DNA of 51,179 bases from Streptomyces apocyni (lineage in GTDB: Bacteria; Actinomycetota; Actinomycetes; Streptomycetales; Streptomycetaceae). The stretch lies in the NCBI RefSeq assembly GCF_009739465.1, contig NZ_WHOM01000078.1:1-51179 (forward strand), in the 5' to 3' direction. The translations under genes and the position numbers were made by a program. Positions 36,964 to 45,419 of this stretch are shown here, piece after piece (the first letter of the stretch is position 1; each line of letters begins with the position of its first letter). The notes beneath the pieces were generated by a model. That model was not told the origin of the DNA and made no database searches. It was given only the letters and a program-made list of their open reading frames with translations.

Positions 36964-37314
36964 TCAGGAGATGAGTTGAGGGTGTCCGAGTCGGTCCAGG
37001 CGGCGGTGGCCCCAGTGGGCGAGAGGGCCCAGCGCGTCGGCGAGGTCGCGGCCGAACTCGGTCAGGGAATACTCGGTCTTCAACGGTAGCGAGTCATAGA
37101 CCTCACGGTGCACCAGCCCGTCGGCCGCCATCTCGCGGAGCGCCTGGGTCAGCACCTTCTCGCTGAGGCCCGGCAGTTGCCGACGGAGTTCGCCGGGGCG
37201 CTGCGGGCCCGATTCCAGCAGCCACAGCAGGTTGGTCTTCCACTTGCCGTCGATCACGGCGATCGCGGCGGTCACTCCACAGACCTCCGGATCCTGAGCA
37301 CGGCTGCGCGTCAT
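36964..37314 (-). CDS. HxlR-family regulator
   Basis: 116 residues. Characteristic pattern: Cys in DPEVCGVTAAIAVIDGKWKTNLLWLLESGPQRPGELRRQLPGLSEKVLTQALREMAADGLVHREVYD, then VEYSLT-like EYSLTEFGRDLADALGPL. HxlR proteins often sense aldehydes or oxidants through such a Cys. ATG at 37314 is preferred (GAAGGGGG 5 nt upstream) over 37329. Divergent from the reductase gene, with only 51 bp between. Confidence 0.95.
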   Translation of the reverse strand: MTRSRAQDPEVCGVTAAIAVIDGKWKTNLLWLLESGPQRPGELRRQLPGLSEKVLTQALREMAADGLVHREVYDSLPLKTEYSLTEFGRDLADALGPLAHWGHRRLDRLGHPQLIS

Positions 37315-37365
37315 GTTCGCCCCCTTCATAGCTATTCAGCCTTATTATCCAGGAGTTGAGAGAGC
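37315..37365. promoter_or_regulatory. Divergent promoter/operator, hxlR / reductase
   Basis: A 51-bp gap, unusually AT-rich (TAGCTATTCAGCCTTATTATCC). Promoters of both genes must overlap here, so HxlR binding would affect both. Confidence 0.55.
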
Positions 37366-38298
37366 ATGTCCTCACGTACGGAACAGCAAGAACAGCACGG
37401 ACAGGGCGGACAGGGCGGACAGCAAGCGTCCTCCGTCACCGTGCTCGGTCTGGGGCCGATGGGCCGCGCGCTGACCACCGCGTTCCTCGAAGCCGGGCTA
37501 CGGACCACAGTGTGGAACCGAACGCCGGGCCGGGACAAGGAGTTGGTCGAGCGGGGCGCGATCAGCGCCCCCTCACCCGAGGCGGCCGTCGCGGCGAGCG
37601 AGCTGACCGTCGTGTGCGTGGTGAACTACGACGCCTCGGACGCTGTCCTGAGGCGCGCCGAGGTAGCCAAGGCACTCAAGGGCCGTACGGTCGTGAACCT
37701 GACCGCCGACGCCCCGGACCGCTCCCGGTCCACCGCCGACTGGGCGGCCGACCACGGGGTGCGCTACCTGGACGGCGCGATCATGACGCCAACCGACAGC
37801 ATCGGCACCCCGGACGCGGTGTTCCTGCACAGCGGCCCGCTGGAGCTCTACCGCGAGCACCAGCCCGTACTGGACGCGCTGGGCGGCACCCACACCCACC
37901 TCGGTGAGGACCCCGGCCGGGCCGCCTCGTACGAGATCGCGCTGCTCGACATCTTCTGGACATCGATGGCGGGCTACGCGCACGCGCTGGCGGTGGCGAA
38001 GGCGGAGGGCATCACCGCGAAGGAGCTGGCACCTTTCGCGCAGGGCATCGGCGCGATCCTCCCGCCGATCTTCGAGGACTACGCGGCGAAGCTGGACGCG
38101 GGCGACTTCTCCGGCGACGACAACCCGATCACCTCGGCGGTGTCATCCATGCACCACATCGTCCACACCTCCGAGGCGCACGGTATCGACGCGAGCCTGA
38201 TGCGCGCGGCGGAGGGAATGGCCCGCCGCACGGTCGGACGGGGCCACGGCGCGGATGGGTTCGTCCGCATCGCGGAGATCCTGGGCGACCGCGGCTGA
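37366..38298 (+). CDS. NAD(P)-dependent oxidoreductase, imine-reductase-like
   Basis: 310 residues. After a Gln/Gly-rich tip, a Rossmann motif VTVLGLGPMGRAL with NRTPGR (NADP-type Arg), then VNLTADAPDRSR, DGAIMTPTDSIGTPDAVFLHSG and a helical C-terminal dimerisation domain. This pattern is that of beta-hydroxyacid-dehydrogenase-fold imine reductases of Streptomyces, which reduce cyclic imines; AD-type catalytic residue is not certain (LDIFWTS region). Paired with HxlR, which probably controls it. Alternative: a 6-phosphogluconate-dehydrogenase-like enzyme of other specificity. Confidence 0.85.
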   Translation: MSSRTEQQEQHGQGGQGGQQASSVTVLGLGPMGRALTTAFLEAGLRTTVWNRTPGRDKELVERGAISAPSPEAAVAASELTVVCVVNYDASDAVLRRAEVAKALKGRTVVNLTADAPDRSRSTADWAADHGVRYLDGAIMTPTDSIGTPDAVFLHSGPLELYREHQPVLDALGGTHTHLGEDPGRAASYEIALLDIFWTSMAGYAHALAVAKAEGITAKELAPFAQGIGAILPPIFEDYAAKLDAGDFSGDDNPITSAVSSMHHIVHTSEAHGIDASLMRAAEGMARRTVGRGHGADGFVRIAEILGDRG

Positions 38299-38405
38299 CC
38301 GCCTCGCACAGAAGGCAGTTGACCTCAACCTTGCTTCATGTTTGAGACTCCCCTCATACCGATCACGACCACGCACCACCACGCACCACCATGAGGGGAT
38401 ACGTC

Positions 38406-39377
38406 ATGCGCGTAGCACAGGTATCGAAGTTCGGCGGTCCGGAAGTACTGGTGACGGCCGACGTAGCGGAGCCGGTTGTGGCCCCCGGTGAGGTGCTCAT
38501 CGACGTGGCCTTTGTCGACACGATCTTCGTGGAAACGCAGGTCAGGAACGGCTGGGGCGGGGAGTTCTTCCCCGTCGAGCTGCCGTACGTGACCGGCAGC
38601 GGGGTCGCCGGGACGGTGCGCGAGGTCGGGGCGGGGGTCGATCCCGGGTGGGTCGGGCGTCGGGTCGCGTCGTCCGACGGGTTCACCGGGGGCTCGGCCG
38701 AGCGCGTCGTCCGTGCCGCCGACACGCTGACGGCGGTGCCGGACGGACTGTCACCGCGCGACGCGGCCGCCCTGGTCACGGACAGCATCACCGCGCTCGG
38801 GCTCATCGAGCTGACCGCCGTCAAGCCCGGCGAGCGGGTGCTGATCCTGGGCGCGTCCGGCGGCATGGGCACCCTCGCCGTACAGCTGGCGCACGCCCGG
38901 GGCGCGCGGGTCGTGGCCGTTGCGCGTGGGGAGCGGAAGCGGGCGCTGGTAAGGGAGTTGGGCGCCGACGCCACGGTCGACGGCGCGGACGCGGACTGGC
39001 CAGAGCGGGCCCGCGAGGCGCTCGGCGCGTCCGGGGCGGACGTCGTCCTGGACGGCGTGGGCGGCGCCTTCGGCGCTCGGGCCCTCCCGCTGGTCGCCGA
39101 CGGCGGGCGGCTCTCCCTGCACGGCGCCCCCACCGGCGACTTCGCGGACATCGACGCGGCGGAGGCCGAGCGCCGGGGCATCACCGTGTACGGCATCGGC
39201 GACATGCGGTTCGCGCCCGAGGAGCAGCAGCGGCTACGGGCTGCCGCGTACGAGGAGGCGGCCGCGGGCCACCTGCGCCCGGTCATCGGCGAGGTATTCC
39301 CCCTAGAGCGGGCGGCCAAGGCCCACGCCGCCATCGAGGCCCGCACCCTGGTCGGCAAGGTGCTGCTTGAGCCGTGA
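38406..39377 (+). CDS. Zinc-independent quinone oxidoreductase-like (MDR superfamily)
   Basis: 323 residues from ATG 38406 behind GAGGGGAT. N-terminal GroES-like domain (VSKFGGPEVLVTADVAEP, GSGVAGTVREVGAGVDPGWVGRRV) and a Rossmann domain (VLILGASGGMGTLAVQLAHARGARVVA) with LGADATVDG; C-terminal HAAIEARTLVGKVLLEP. Zinc-ligand Cys residues are absent, as in NADPH:quinone reductases. Followed by a large hairpin against convergent tetR. Upstream, CGCACCAC is repeated. Confidence 0.92.
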   Translation: MRVAQVSKFGGPEVLVTADVAEPVVAPGEVLIDVAFVDTIFVETQVRNGWGGEFFPVELPYVTGSGVAGTVREVGAGVDPGWVGRRVASSDGFTGGSAERVVRAADTLTAVPDGLSPRDAAALVTDSITALGLIELTAVKPGERVLILGASGGMGTLAVQLAHARGARVVAVARGERKRALVRELGADATVDGADADWPERAREALGASGADVVLDGVGGAFGARALPLVADGGRLSLHGAPTGDFADIDAAEAERRGITVYGIGDMRFAPEEQQRLRAAAYEEAAAGHLRPVIGEVFPLERAAKAHAAIEARTLVGKVLLEP

Positions 39378-39399
39378 TGGCGAGGGAGGGGAGGGGAGA

Positions 39400-39458
39400 G
39401 GAGGGTTTGGGGCACCAACTGCGCCGATGTACCGGCCAGGTCGTGTCCCAAACCCTCC
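39400..39458. terminator. Possible bidirectional terminator with large loop
   Basis: Perfect 12-bp stem GGAGGGTTTGGG (39400-39411) and CCCAAACCCTCC (39447-39458) around a 35-nt loop, between the oxidoreductase stop (39377) and the tetR stop (39461). Confidence 0.6.
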
Positions 39459-39460
39459 CC

Positions 39461-40249
39461 TTACTCCCGCCGCTCTACCAGGGCCTCGACGCCGTCCAGC
39501 AGCGTGGTGAGGCCGAAGTCGAAATCCGCGTCGGGGGTGCGCGTCTCCGGGTCCTCTGATTGCTCCATGGCCCCAGAGTCCAGCAGGCGGGTGACGGCGG
39601 GGAAGTTGTCCGCATCGGGGGCGGTGAGTGCCCGGAGGGTGCGGACGTAGCGGCGCATCGACTCGTCCGGCGCGATGCCGCGCGCACTCATCGCCGCGTC
39701 CAGATCAGCCATCAGCACGGCCTCGCTCCGGACGAAACCACCGATCAGGCTGAGCACGCCCAGCTTCTCGTCCTCGGTCAGGCCGGTGCCCTCCAGCGCC
39801 GCGAGACCCTGCTCCATCCAGGCCACATTGTTGGGCCCGAGCGGCGGACCCTGGATGGGGATGCGCAACGTCCACAGGTTCCGGTGCGCGACCTCGCGCT
39901 GCGCGCGCGTCCACCGCGCGACGCGCTCGCGCCAAGGGGTTCCGGGGGGCGGCGGCTCCGGGGGGCGGCCGATCGCCCGTTCCTGCATCAGGACGTACAA
40001 CTCGTCCTTGGCGGCCACATAGCGGTACAGCGACATGGTCGAGACGCCCAGTTCCCTGGCCACGCGCCCCATGGACACCGCGCCGAGCCCCTCGGCCGCC
40101 GCGAGGTCGACCGCCGCGCTCACGATCCGGTCCAGGCTGAGGCCGGGCTTCGGTCCCTTCGCGGGGCGTTCCCGCAGGCCCCAGGCCAGGGCGAGGCTCT
40201 CGGGCAGCCCGGAGTCACCCGTCACGCCGCCGTCGTCCGCCTCCGCCAT
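39461..40249 (-). CDS. TetR-family regulator (TetR C-terminal class)
   Basis: 262 residues from ATG 40249 behind GAGGAGG. HTH at about residues 38-85: GLSLDRIVSAAVDLAAAEGLGAVSMGRVARELGVSTMSLYRYVAAKDELYVLM. The C-terminal ligand domain (about 95-255) resembles TetR_C-type proteins such as those controlling DrrAB-like pumps. Divergent from the ABC exporter, 110 bp away, with two palindromes between; it most likely represses the exporter. Confidence 0.94.
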   Translation of the reverse strand: MAEADDGGVTGDSGLPESLALAWGLRERPAKGPKPGLSLDRIVSAAVDLAAAEGLGAVSMGRVARELGVSTMSLYRYVAAKDELYVLMQERAIGRPPEPPPPGTPWRERVARWTRAQREVAHRNLWTLRIPIQGPPLGPNNVAWMEQGLAALEGTGLTEDEKLGVLSLIGGFVRSEAVLMADLDAAMSARGIAPDESMRRYVRTLRALTAPDADNFPAVTRLLDSGAMEQSEDPETRTPDADFDFGLTTLLDGVEALVERRE

Positions 40250-40293
40250 CTACGCCTCCTCGCCGCGCCACTTGACGCACATCCTAGTTCTGC

Positions 40294-40327
40294 GTAACCC
40301 TTACACCATAACGCGTATGACATACGC
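40294..40327. promoter_or_regulatory. Two palindromic TetR operator candidates
   Basis: GTAACCCTTAC (40294-40304) and GCGTATGACATACGC (40313-40327) are both perfect inverted repeats. They lie between tetR and the exporter gene, covering where both promoters are expected. Confidence 0.65.
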
Positions 40328-40359
40328 AGTACGCGGCGCGTCCAGAGAGGGGCACCCCC

Positions 40360-41385
40360 GTGGCCGACCACCCCGACCATCCCGCGATCGAGGCCACTGG
40401 CCTCACCAAGTCCTATCGAGACGTTCAGGTACTCAGCGACCTGAACCTGACCGTCCCGCGCGGCGCCGTGCACGCCCTCCTCGGGCCCAACGGCGCGGGC
40501 AAGACCACCGCCGTACGCATCCTGGCGACCCTCACCGACCCCGACGCCGGGACCGCGCGCGTGGCCGGGCACGACATCAGCGCCGCCCGCGCCCAGGTCC
40601 GCCGCGCGATCAGCCTCACCGGCCAGTTCGCGGCCATCGACGAGTTGCAGACCGGCGCCGAGAACCTCCGCATGATGGCGCGGCTGGCCCGCCTCAGCCG
40701 CCCGGCGGCCCGCGCCCGCGCCGCCGAGCTGCTGGCCCGCTTCGACCTCGCCGACGCGGCCGATCGCATGGCCCACACGTACTCCGGAGGCATGCGGCGT
40801 CGCCTGGACCTGGCCGCGTCGCTGGTCGGCGACCCCGAGGTGCTCTTCCTCGACGAGCCGACGACCGGTCTGGACCCGCGCAGTCGCCAGGAGTTGTGGA
40901 GCGTCGTACGGGAGCTCGCGGCCCGGGGCACGACGGTCTTCCTCACCACCCAGTACCTGGAGGAGGCCGACCAGTTGGCCGACCGGATCGCGCTGCTCGA
41001 CGGCGGGAAGCTCGTCGCCGAAGGCACCTCCGACGAGCTGAAACGACGCGTCGCGGGCCACCGTCTGGACCTCGTACTCGCCGACTCCGCGGCCTACACG
41101 CGACTGCTGCCGCACGCCGTCCACCGCTCTCCCGAGACCCGCACCCTCGGCATCCCGACCGACGGCAGCGCGGCCCATGTCCGGGCCCTGCTGGACGAGT
41201 TGGACCCCGACCGCACCGCGATCGAGAGCTTCACCCTCCACACGGCCACGCTCGACGACGTGTTCCTCGCGCTGACGCGTGACGGCAGCACGCACTCCAA
41301 GGACCAAGACCAAAACCAAAACCAAGACCAAGACCAAGACCAAGACGAAAACCAGGACCAGGACCAGGACCACGCCCATGTCTGA
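40360..41385 (+). CDS. ABC exporter ATPase, DrrA type, with Asp/Gln repeat tail
   Basis: 341 residues from GTG 40360. ATPase core: Walker A GPNGAGKTT (42-50), signature YSGGMRRRLDLA, Walker B VLFLDEPTTGLDP, switch His replaced by Gln in TTQYLEEADQLAD as in DrrA relatives. The C-terminal DrrA-type domain (residues about 225-305) is followed by a tail coded by 6-bp repeats (KDQDQNQNQDQDQDQDENQ, then DQDQDHAHV). Antibiotic exporter by similarity. Overlaps the permease gene by 8 nt (ATGTCTGA). Confidence 0.93.
   Translation: MADHPDHPAIEATGLTKSYRDVQVLSDLNLTVPRGAVHALLGPNGAGKTTAVRILATLTDPDAGTARVAGHDISAARAQVRRAISLTGQFAAIDELQTGAENLRMMARLARLSRPAARARAAELLARFDLADAADRMAHTYSGGMRRRLDLAASLVGDPEVLFLDEPTTGLDPRSRQELWSVVRELAARGTTVFLTTQYLEEADQLADRIALLDGGKLVAEGTSDELKRRVAGHRLDLVLADSAAYTRLLPHAVHRSPETRTLGIPTDGSAAHVRALLDELDPDRTAIESFTLHTATLDDVFLALTRDGSTHSKDQDQNQNQDQDQDQDENQDQDQDHAHV
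41305..41370. repeat. Hexanucleotide repeat, 11 units, within the exporter ATPase gene
   Basis: Successive 6-mers CAAGAC, CAAAAC, CAAAAC, CAAGAC (x4), GAAAAC, CAGGAC (x3). Unit number changes keep the frame and would only lengthen or shorten the Asp-Gln tail and the distance to the permease start. Confidence 0.9.
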
Positions 41386-42124
41386 CGTACTGACCCTGAC
41401 CGGCCGCTCCCTGCGCATCAGCCGCCGTCAGATCGACGCGCTCATCACGTCACTGGCACTCCCGGTCCTCCTGCTGCTGATCTTCGTCTACTTCTTCGGC
41501 GGAGCCATCCAGACCGACACCGCGAGCTACGTCACCTACGTCGTCCCCGGCGTGCTCCTGCTCTGCGCCGGATTCGGCTCGTCGACCACCGCCATCGCCG
41601 TCACCGACGACCTCAAGGGCGGCATCATCGACCGCTTCCGCTCCCTCGACGTCGGCGGTGCGCCGATCCTGGCGGGCCATGTCCTCGCCTCCGCCGCCCG
41701 CAATCTCGCCGCCACCACCCTGGTGTTCGGCATCGCCTTCGCGATCGGCTTCCGTCCGGCGGCCACCGCGGCGGGCTGGCTCGCGGCGGCCGCGGTCCTG
41801 CTCGCCTTCATCCTGGCCCTCTCCTGGCTCTCCGCGACGGTCGGCCTGCTCGCCAAGACGTCGGAAGCGGCGGGCGGCTTCACCTTCTTCGTCAGCTTCC
41901 TGCCCTACCCGAGCAGCGCGTTCGTCCCCATCGACACCATGCCCGGCTGGCTTCAGGGCTTCGCCCGCCACCAGCCCGTCACCCACGTCATCGAGTCCCT
42001 GCGCGGGCTCCTCCTGGGCGAGCCGGTGGGCGCCACGCCGTGGATCGCGCTGGCGTGGTGCGCGGGAATCCTGGTGGTCTCGGTGGTGGCCGCGGGAGTG
42101 CTGTTCCGGAAGCGGACGGCCTAG
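41378..42124 (+). CDS. ABC exporter permease, DrrB type (ABC-2)
   Basis: 248 residues; six membrane helices predicted. ABC-2 signatures: SRRQIDALITSLALPVLLLLIFVYFFGGA, YVVPGVLLLCAGFGSSTTAIAVTDDLKGGIIDRFRSLDVGGAPILAGH and the LPYPSSAFVPIDTMPGWLQGFARHQPVTHVIESLRGLLLGEP stretch near the end. Forms the membrane pore with the DrrA-type ATPase and is translationally coupled to it through the 8-nt overlap. Substrate unknown. Confidence 0.93.
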   Translation: MSDVLTLTGRSLRISRRQIDALITSLALPVLLLLIFVYFFGGAIQTDTASYVTYVVPGVLLLCAGFGSSTTAIAVTDDLKGGIIDRFRSLDVGGAPILAGHVLASAARNLAATTLVFGIAFAIGFRPAATAAGWLAAAAVLLAFILALSWLSATVGLLAKTSEAAGGFTFFVSFLPYPSSAFVPIDTMPGWLQGFARHQPVTHVIESLRGLLLGEPVGATPWIALAWCAGILVVSVVAAGVLFRKRTA

Positions 42125-42221
42125 GACCTGTCCGGTGGACCTGCCCGGTGGACCTCAGAAGGCGGCGTGGGGCACCCGCGACGACGCTCTACTGCACGGC
42201 AACCTCAATCCGTGGCGCCGG

Positions 42222-42940
42222 TCAGGTGGTTGACACGGCCCACCAGGACTCGAACCAGCGCTGTTTGCTCTCCACGAAGGCCGATCCCTGCGAGCTCGGA
42301 TCGGCCTCTCGGATGAAGTGGGTGAGCGTGGACCCCACTCCGAGCAGGTCCCAGATCTCCAGCTCTTCCCCGCTGTCCAGCCGGATGCGGCGCTCGACTG
42401 GCTCGTACGAGCCATACAGCGCCTGGGTGTTGTTGAGCAGATAGAGCTTGGACATCGGAAACACCGGAAGATGGCGAATCTCCACCTCGACAGAGGGCAC
42501 GAGGCCGTCCGTCTGCAGCTGCAGCTGCAGCTGCAGCAGAGCAGAGCGCAACAACGCCGTGTGGCGGAGCATGATGGTCCGCAGCCGTTCCAGCACACAC
42601 GGGTCGGCCGGTTCCACCTTGGAACGCGGGTAAGGCAGGTCCGACGTCTCCGACGGCAGCAACATACGGACCTTGATCCGCTGCGGAACGGTCTCGCTGG
42701 TGTACATCTTCTCCGCCAGCAGGCCGATGTGGAGGGACAGGGATTCACCGGTCAGGCATCAAGGCGCGGAATCCCACCCGCAGCTCGATCGGGGCAGTGG
42801 TCCTGACGCTGACGGTGACCGGACCCGCCACCTGACCCTTCAGGGTCATCAGCTCTGGACTGATCGTGCTCCACAAGGCGTTGAACCAGCCGGGCCTGCT
42901 CCATGAACAGGAAGGGGTGCCGCGCGGCCCGGCCACCGGA
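42222..42940 (-). pseudogene. Frameshifted regulator-like remnant (C-terminal part only)
   Basis: From 42762 to the stop at 42222 one frame reads ESLSLHIGLLAEKM, VRMLLPSE, LYLLNNTQALYGSYEPVERR, and QRWFESWWAV; a second frame upstream (42745-about 42900) reads WFNALWSTISPEL, then VSVRTTAPIELRVGFRALMPD and ends at 42745. Joining them by a one-base shift at about 42750 would give one continuous protein (RALMPD-GESLSLHIG). No start with ribosome site and no DNA-binding domain are seen. I associate the C-terminal pattern (LLPS...VEIR...KLYLLN...WF) with ligand-binding regions of actinobacterial GntR- or XRE-type regulators, but only tentatively. The frame carries (CTGCAG)4. Confidence 0.5.
42513..42536. 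repeat. (CTGCAG)4 microsatellite
   Basis: Four exact CTGCAG units, coding for Leu-Gln repeats in the remnant's frame. Unusual in this high-GC setting. Confidence 0.85.
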
Positions 42941-42963
42941 GGCCGTGGAGGGCGACGTACGCC

Positions 42964-44214
42964 TCAGAACACGTCCGGGCACCAAGGCCGCCGCGCCGTA
43001 CGGAACAACGCCTCAGCCGTGGCGGCAGCACCCGGCCGCTCCTCCCGTACCCGCCCCAGCGACGCGAGCCGCACCGCCGACGCGTCCCCCAGCCAGAGCG
43101 CGCCCAATTCGCCGACGTCGAGGGACAGTTCGGCGGACCGCGTGGTGGGCACGCAGGTCGCGCCGTCCGGGCCAGCGTCCAGCTGGAACCGGCCGCCCGC
43201 GAGGCCGTGCCGGTCGGCCACCTCCAGGACCAGCCCGCCCGACTGTTCGTACGTACGCGCCTCAAGTGCCCGTACGACATCCAGCGGCCGCACCCACAGC
43301 CAGTCCGCGTGGGCGACGATCCGCGCGGCGCGTGGGTCGGGCAGGAGGTGGGGCAGCAGGTCGTCGGGGGCGCGGTTGCCGCTGCGTACCTTCAGCACCC
43401 AGTCGATCGAGCAGAGGTAGTGCCACAGGGCGCGCTCGGCGGCCGGGGACACCGCGATCAGCTGGGCCACCGTCGCCGTGTTGAGCGGCTGGGCGTCGTC
43501 CCACTTCTGGTCCGAGCGGTAGACGACCAGGCCGTCGATCTCGCCGGACGGCGCGCGGTACACCGCGTAGTGCGGCTCCTCCCAGGGCAGGCCCTGGTGC
43601 TGGATCTGGCCGGTGTTCACCCGCCACCAGCGCTCGTCCCGGTCGACCACGCCCGGCTGTCGGGCCCGTAGGCGTTCGTGCAGCTCGGGCCCCACTTTGC
43701 GGACGTCGGCGGCGTCGACCAGGTCGATCCGGCCGCCGCCGTCCTCGGGACCGGGACCGGACCAGCGGCGGTCGAGACCCGTCCGGGGAACGTCCACCTC
43801 CCACTCGACGGTATGGGTGGCGGGGCCGAAGCCGTAGCGGCCGTAGATCGGGTACTCGGCCGCGATCAGGGAGGCCAGGACGTCGCCGCGGTCCTTGGCG
43901 GCCGTGAGGTCGGCGGCCATCATGCGCGTCAGCAGGCCACGACGGCGGTGGGTCGGCGAGACGGTGACGTTGGTGACCGCGTCGGTCCGCACCGGGGTGC
44001 CGCCGACGGCGGTGAGCTCCTGCGGGACGGACCGGAAGGTGGCGACGCAGCGGCCCGCGTCGAAGGCGCCCTGGGTGCGGTCCAGGTCCGTACTCGCTCG
44101 GCGGTCCGCGAGCTGTTCGTCGGAGACGACGGGAGAGCGGAGGAAGCCGGTGTTCAGGGCGCGGGTCCAGTCGTGGACCTCGGCGTCGGTGATCGTACGG
44201 ACATCAATGGCCAT
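42964..44214 (-). CDS. Eis-like GNAT N-acetyltransferase
   Basis: 416 residues. Eis-type proteins carry two GNAT domains and a sterol-carrier-like domain; mycobacterial Eis acetylates aminoglycosides at several positions. Acetyl-CoA loop in SPTHRRRGLLTRMM, Tyr in YPIYGRYGFGPAT (corresponding to the catalytic Tyr), and a C-terminal Phe whose carboxylate serves as base in Eis. The second domain begins around DLVDAADV. ATG at 44214 is used; a GTG at 44217 directly precedes it. It stands next to the asparaginase-type gene on the same strand. Confidence 0.9.
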   Translation of the reverse strand: MAIDVRTITDAEVHDWTRALNTGFLRSPVVSDEQLADRRASTDLDRTQGAFDAGRCVATFRSVPQELTAVGGTPVRTDAVTNVTVSPTHRRRGLLTRMMAADLTAAKDRGDVLASLIAAEYPIYGRYGFGPATHTVEWEVDVPRTGLDRRWSGPGPEDGGGRIDLVDAADVRKVGPELHERLRARQPGVVDRDERWWRVNTGQIQHQGLPWEEPHYAVYRAPSGEIDGLVVYRSDQKWDDAQPLNTATVAQLIAVSPAAERALWHYLCSIDWVLKVRSGNRAPDDLLPHLLPDPRAARIVAHADWLWVRPLDVVRALEARTYEQSGGLVLEVADRHGLAGGRFQLDAGPDGATCVPTTRSAELSLDVGELGALWLGDASAVRLASLGRVREERPGAAATAEALFRTARRPWCPDVF

Positions 44215-44348
44215 CACTCCACGCTATGCGGCGGACGTACGACACCGCATCCGGATTTCGGGGGCCAGGCTCCACCCCTCCGAAACCCCGTCCCGTCCCC
44301 TCCGGAACCCCGCCCCGCCCCCGCCCGCCACGGGGGCCACCGGTGCCG

Positions 44349-45362
44349 TCAGAACGTCGCCCGTATCTCGCCCACCGGCTCACCGCCGCCCAGCAGCGGC
44401 GCCGCGCCGATCCGCTCCCGTACCGGCCCTTCGACCCCCAGCAGGGTCAGCGCTCGCGCCAGTACCGGCCCGAGCGCCCGCCCCGCGCCGTCGTCGATCT
44501 TGAACGCGAGGGCCCGTCCGGACGGCAGCGCGACCGCCTGTACCGCCTCCGCGCCCATCTTCGACAGCGCCCCCGGCACCTCCCGCATCAGCCAGGTGTC
44601 CGGGCGCCGGGTGCCCGCCACATACTCGGGGTGGGCCCGCATCGCGTCCGCGACCCGGCGCTCGGCGGAGCCGGGAGCGGCGAGGACGAAGTGCCGGAAG
44701 GCACGGGCGAGACCGGTGAGGCTGATCGCCATCAGCGGGGCCCCACAGCCGTCCGTACCGGTCGCGGCGACCGACTCCCCCGAGGCCTCCTCGACGACCT
44801 CGCGGACGAGGCGCTGGAGGGGGTGCGCGGGGTCCAGGTAGTCCGCCGTGGACCAGCCCGCCCGCTCACACGCCGCGAGCATCGCCGCGTGCTTGCCGGA
44901 GCAGTTCATGGTGACCCGCTCGCGCACCGACCCGGCCGCCAGGTACGCCTCGGCCTCGACCGCGTCCAGCGGCAGGTCCGCCGGGCACCGCAGGGCCGCC
45001 TCGGTCAGCCCGAACTCGGCCAGCATCTTCCGTACGAGGTCCAGGTGGAAGCCCTCGCCGGAGTGACTCGCCGCGGCCAGCGCGAGGCGCTCGCCGGACA
45101 GGTCGAGGCCCGAGCGCAGCAGCGCGGCGGCCTGCATGGGCTTGTTCGACGAACGGGGGAAGACCGGGGCGCGCACCTCGCCGATGGCCAGCTCCACACT
45201 GCCGTCGGGCGCTAGCAGCACCAGCGACCCGCGATGGTGGCCCTCGACGAAGCCGGAGCGTACGACCTCGGCGAGGACCGGGGATATCGCGGCAGGCACG
45301 GCGGCGGCAGGGGTGACGGCGGGCACGGCGGCAGGCACGGCGGCGGCAGGGGTGGCGGTCAT
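44349..45362 (-). CDS. Asparaginase II-family (thermolabile) protein
   Basis: 337 residues. An Ala/Pro-repeat N-terminus (28 residues, from a GCGGCGG... repeat) precedes PVLAEVVRSGFVEGHHRGSLVLLAPDG, PVFPRSSNKPMQ, ALAAASHSGE and MNCSGKHAAMLAAC, which are core motifs of the asparaginase II (Rhizobium etli AnsA-like) family. It hydrolyses asparagine, or more generally acts as an amidohydrolase. Not homologous to the E. coli type I/II enzymes. Function by family only. Confidence 0.88.
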   Translation of the reverse strand: MTATPAAAVPAAVPAVTPAAAVPAAISPVLAEVVRSGFVEGHHRGSLVLLAPDGSVELAIGEVRAPVFPRSSNKPMQAAALLRSGLDLSGERLALAAASHSGEGFHLDLVRKMLAEFGLTEAALRCPADLPLDAVEAEAYLAAGSVRERVTMNCSGKHAAMLAACERAGWSTADYLDPAHPLQRLVREVVEEASGESVAATGTDGCGAPLMAISLTGLARAFRHFVLAAPGSAERRVADAMRAHPEYVAGTRRPDTWLMREVPGALSKMGAEAVQAVALPSGRALAFKIDDGAGRALGPVLARALTLLGVEGPVRERIGAAPLLGGGEPVGEIRATF

Positions 45363-45419
45363 CGTGGGCCTTCCGGACTTGACCGACCCACCCCCTGCGG
45401 AACCGGGGTGGCCGGTGAG

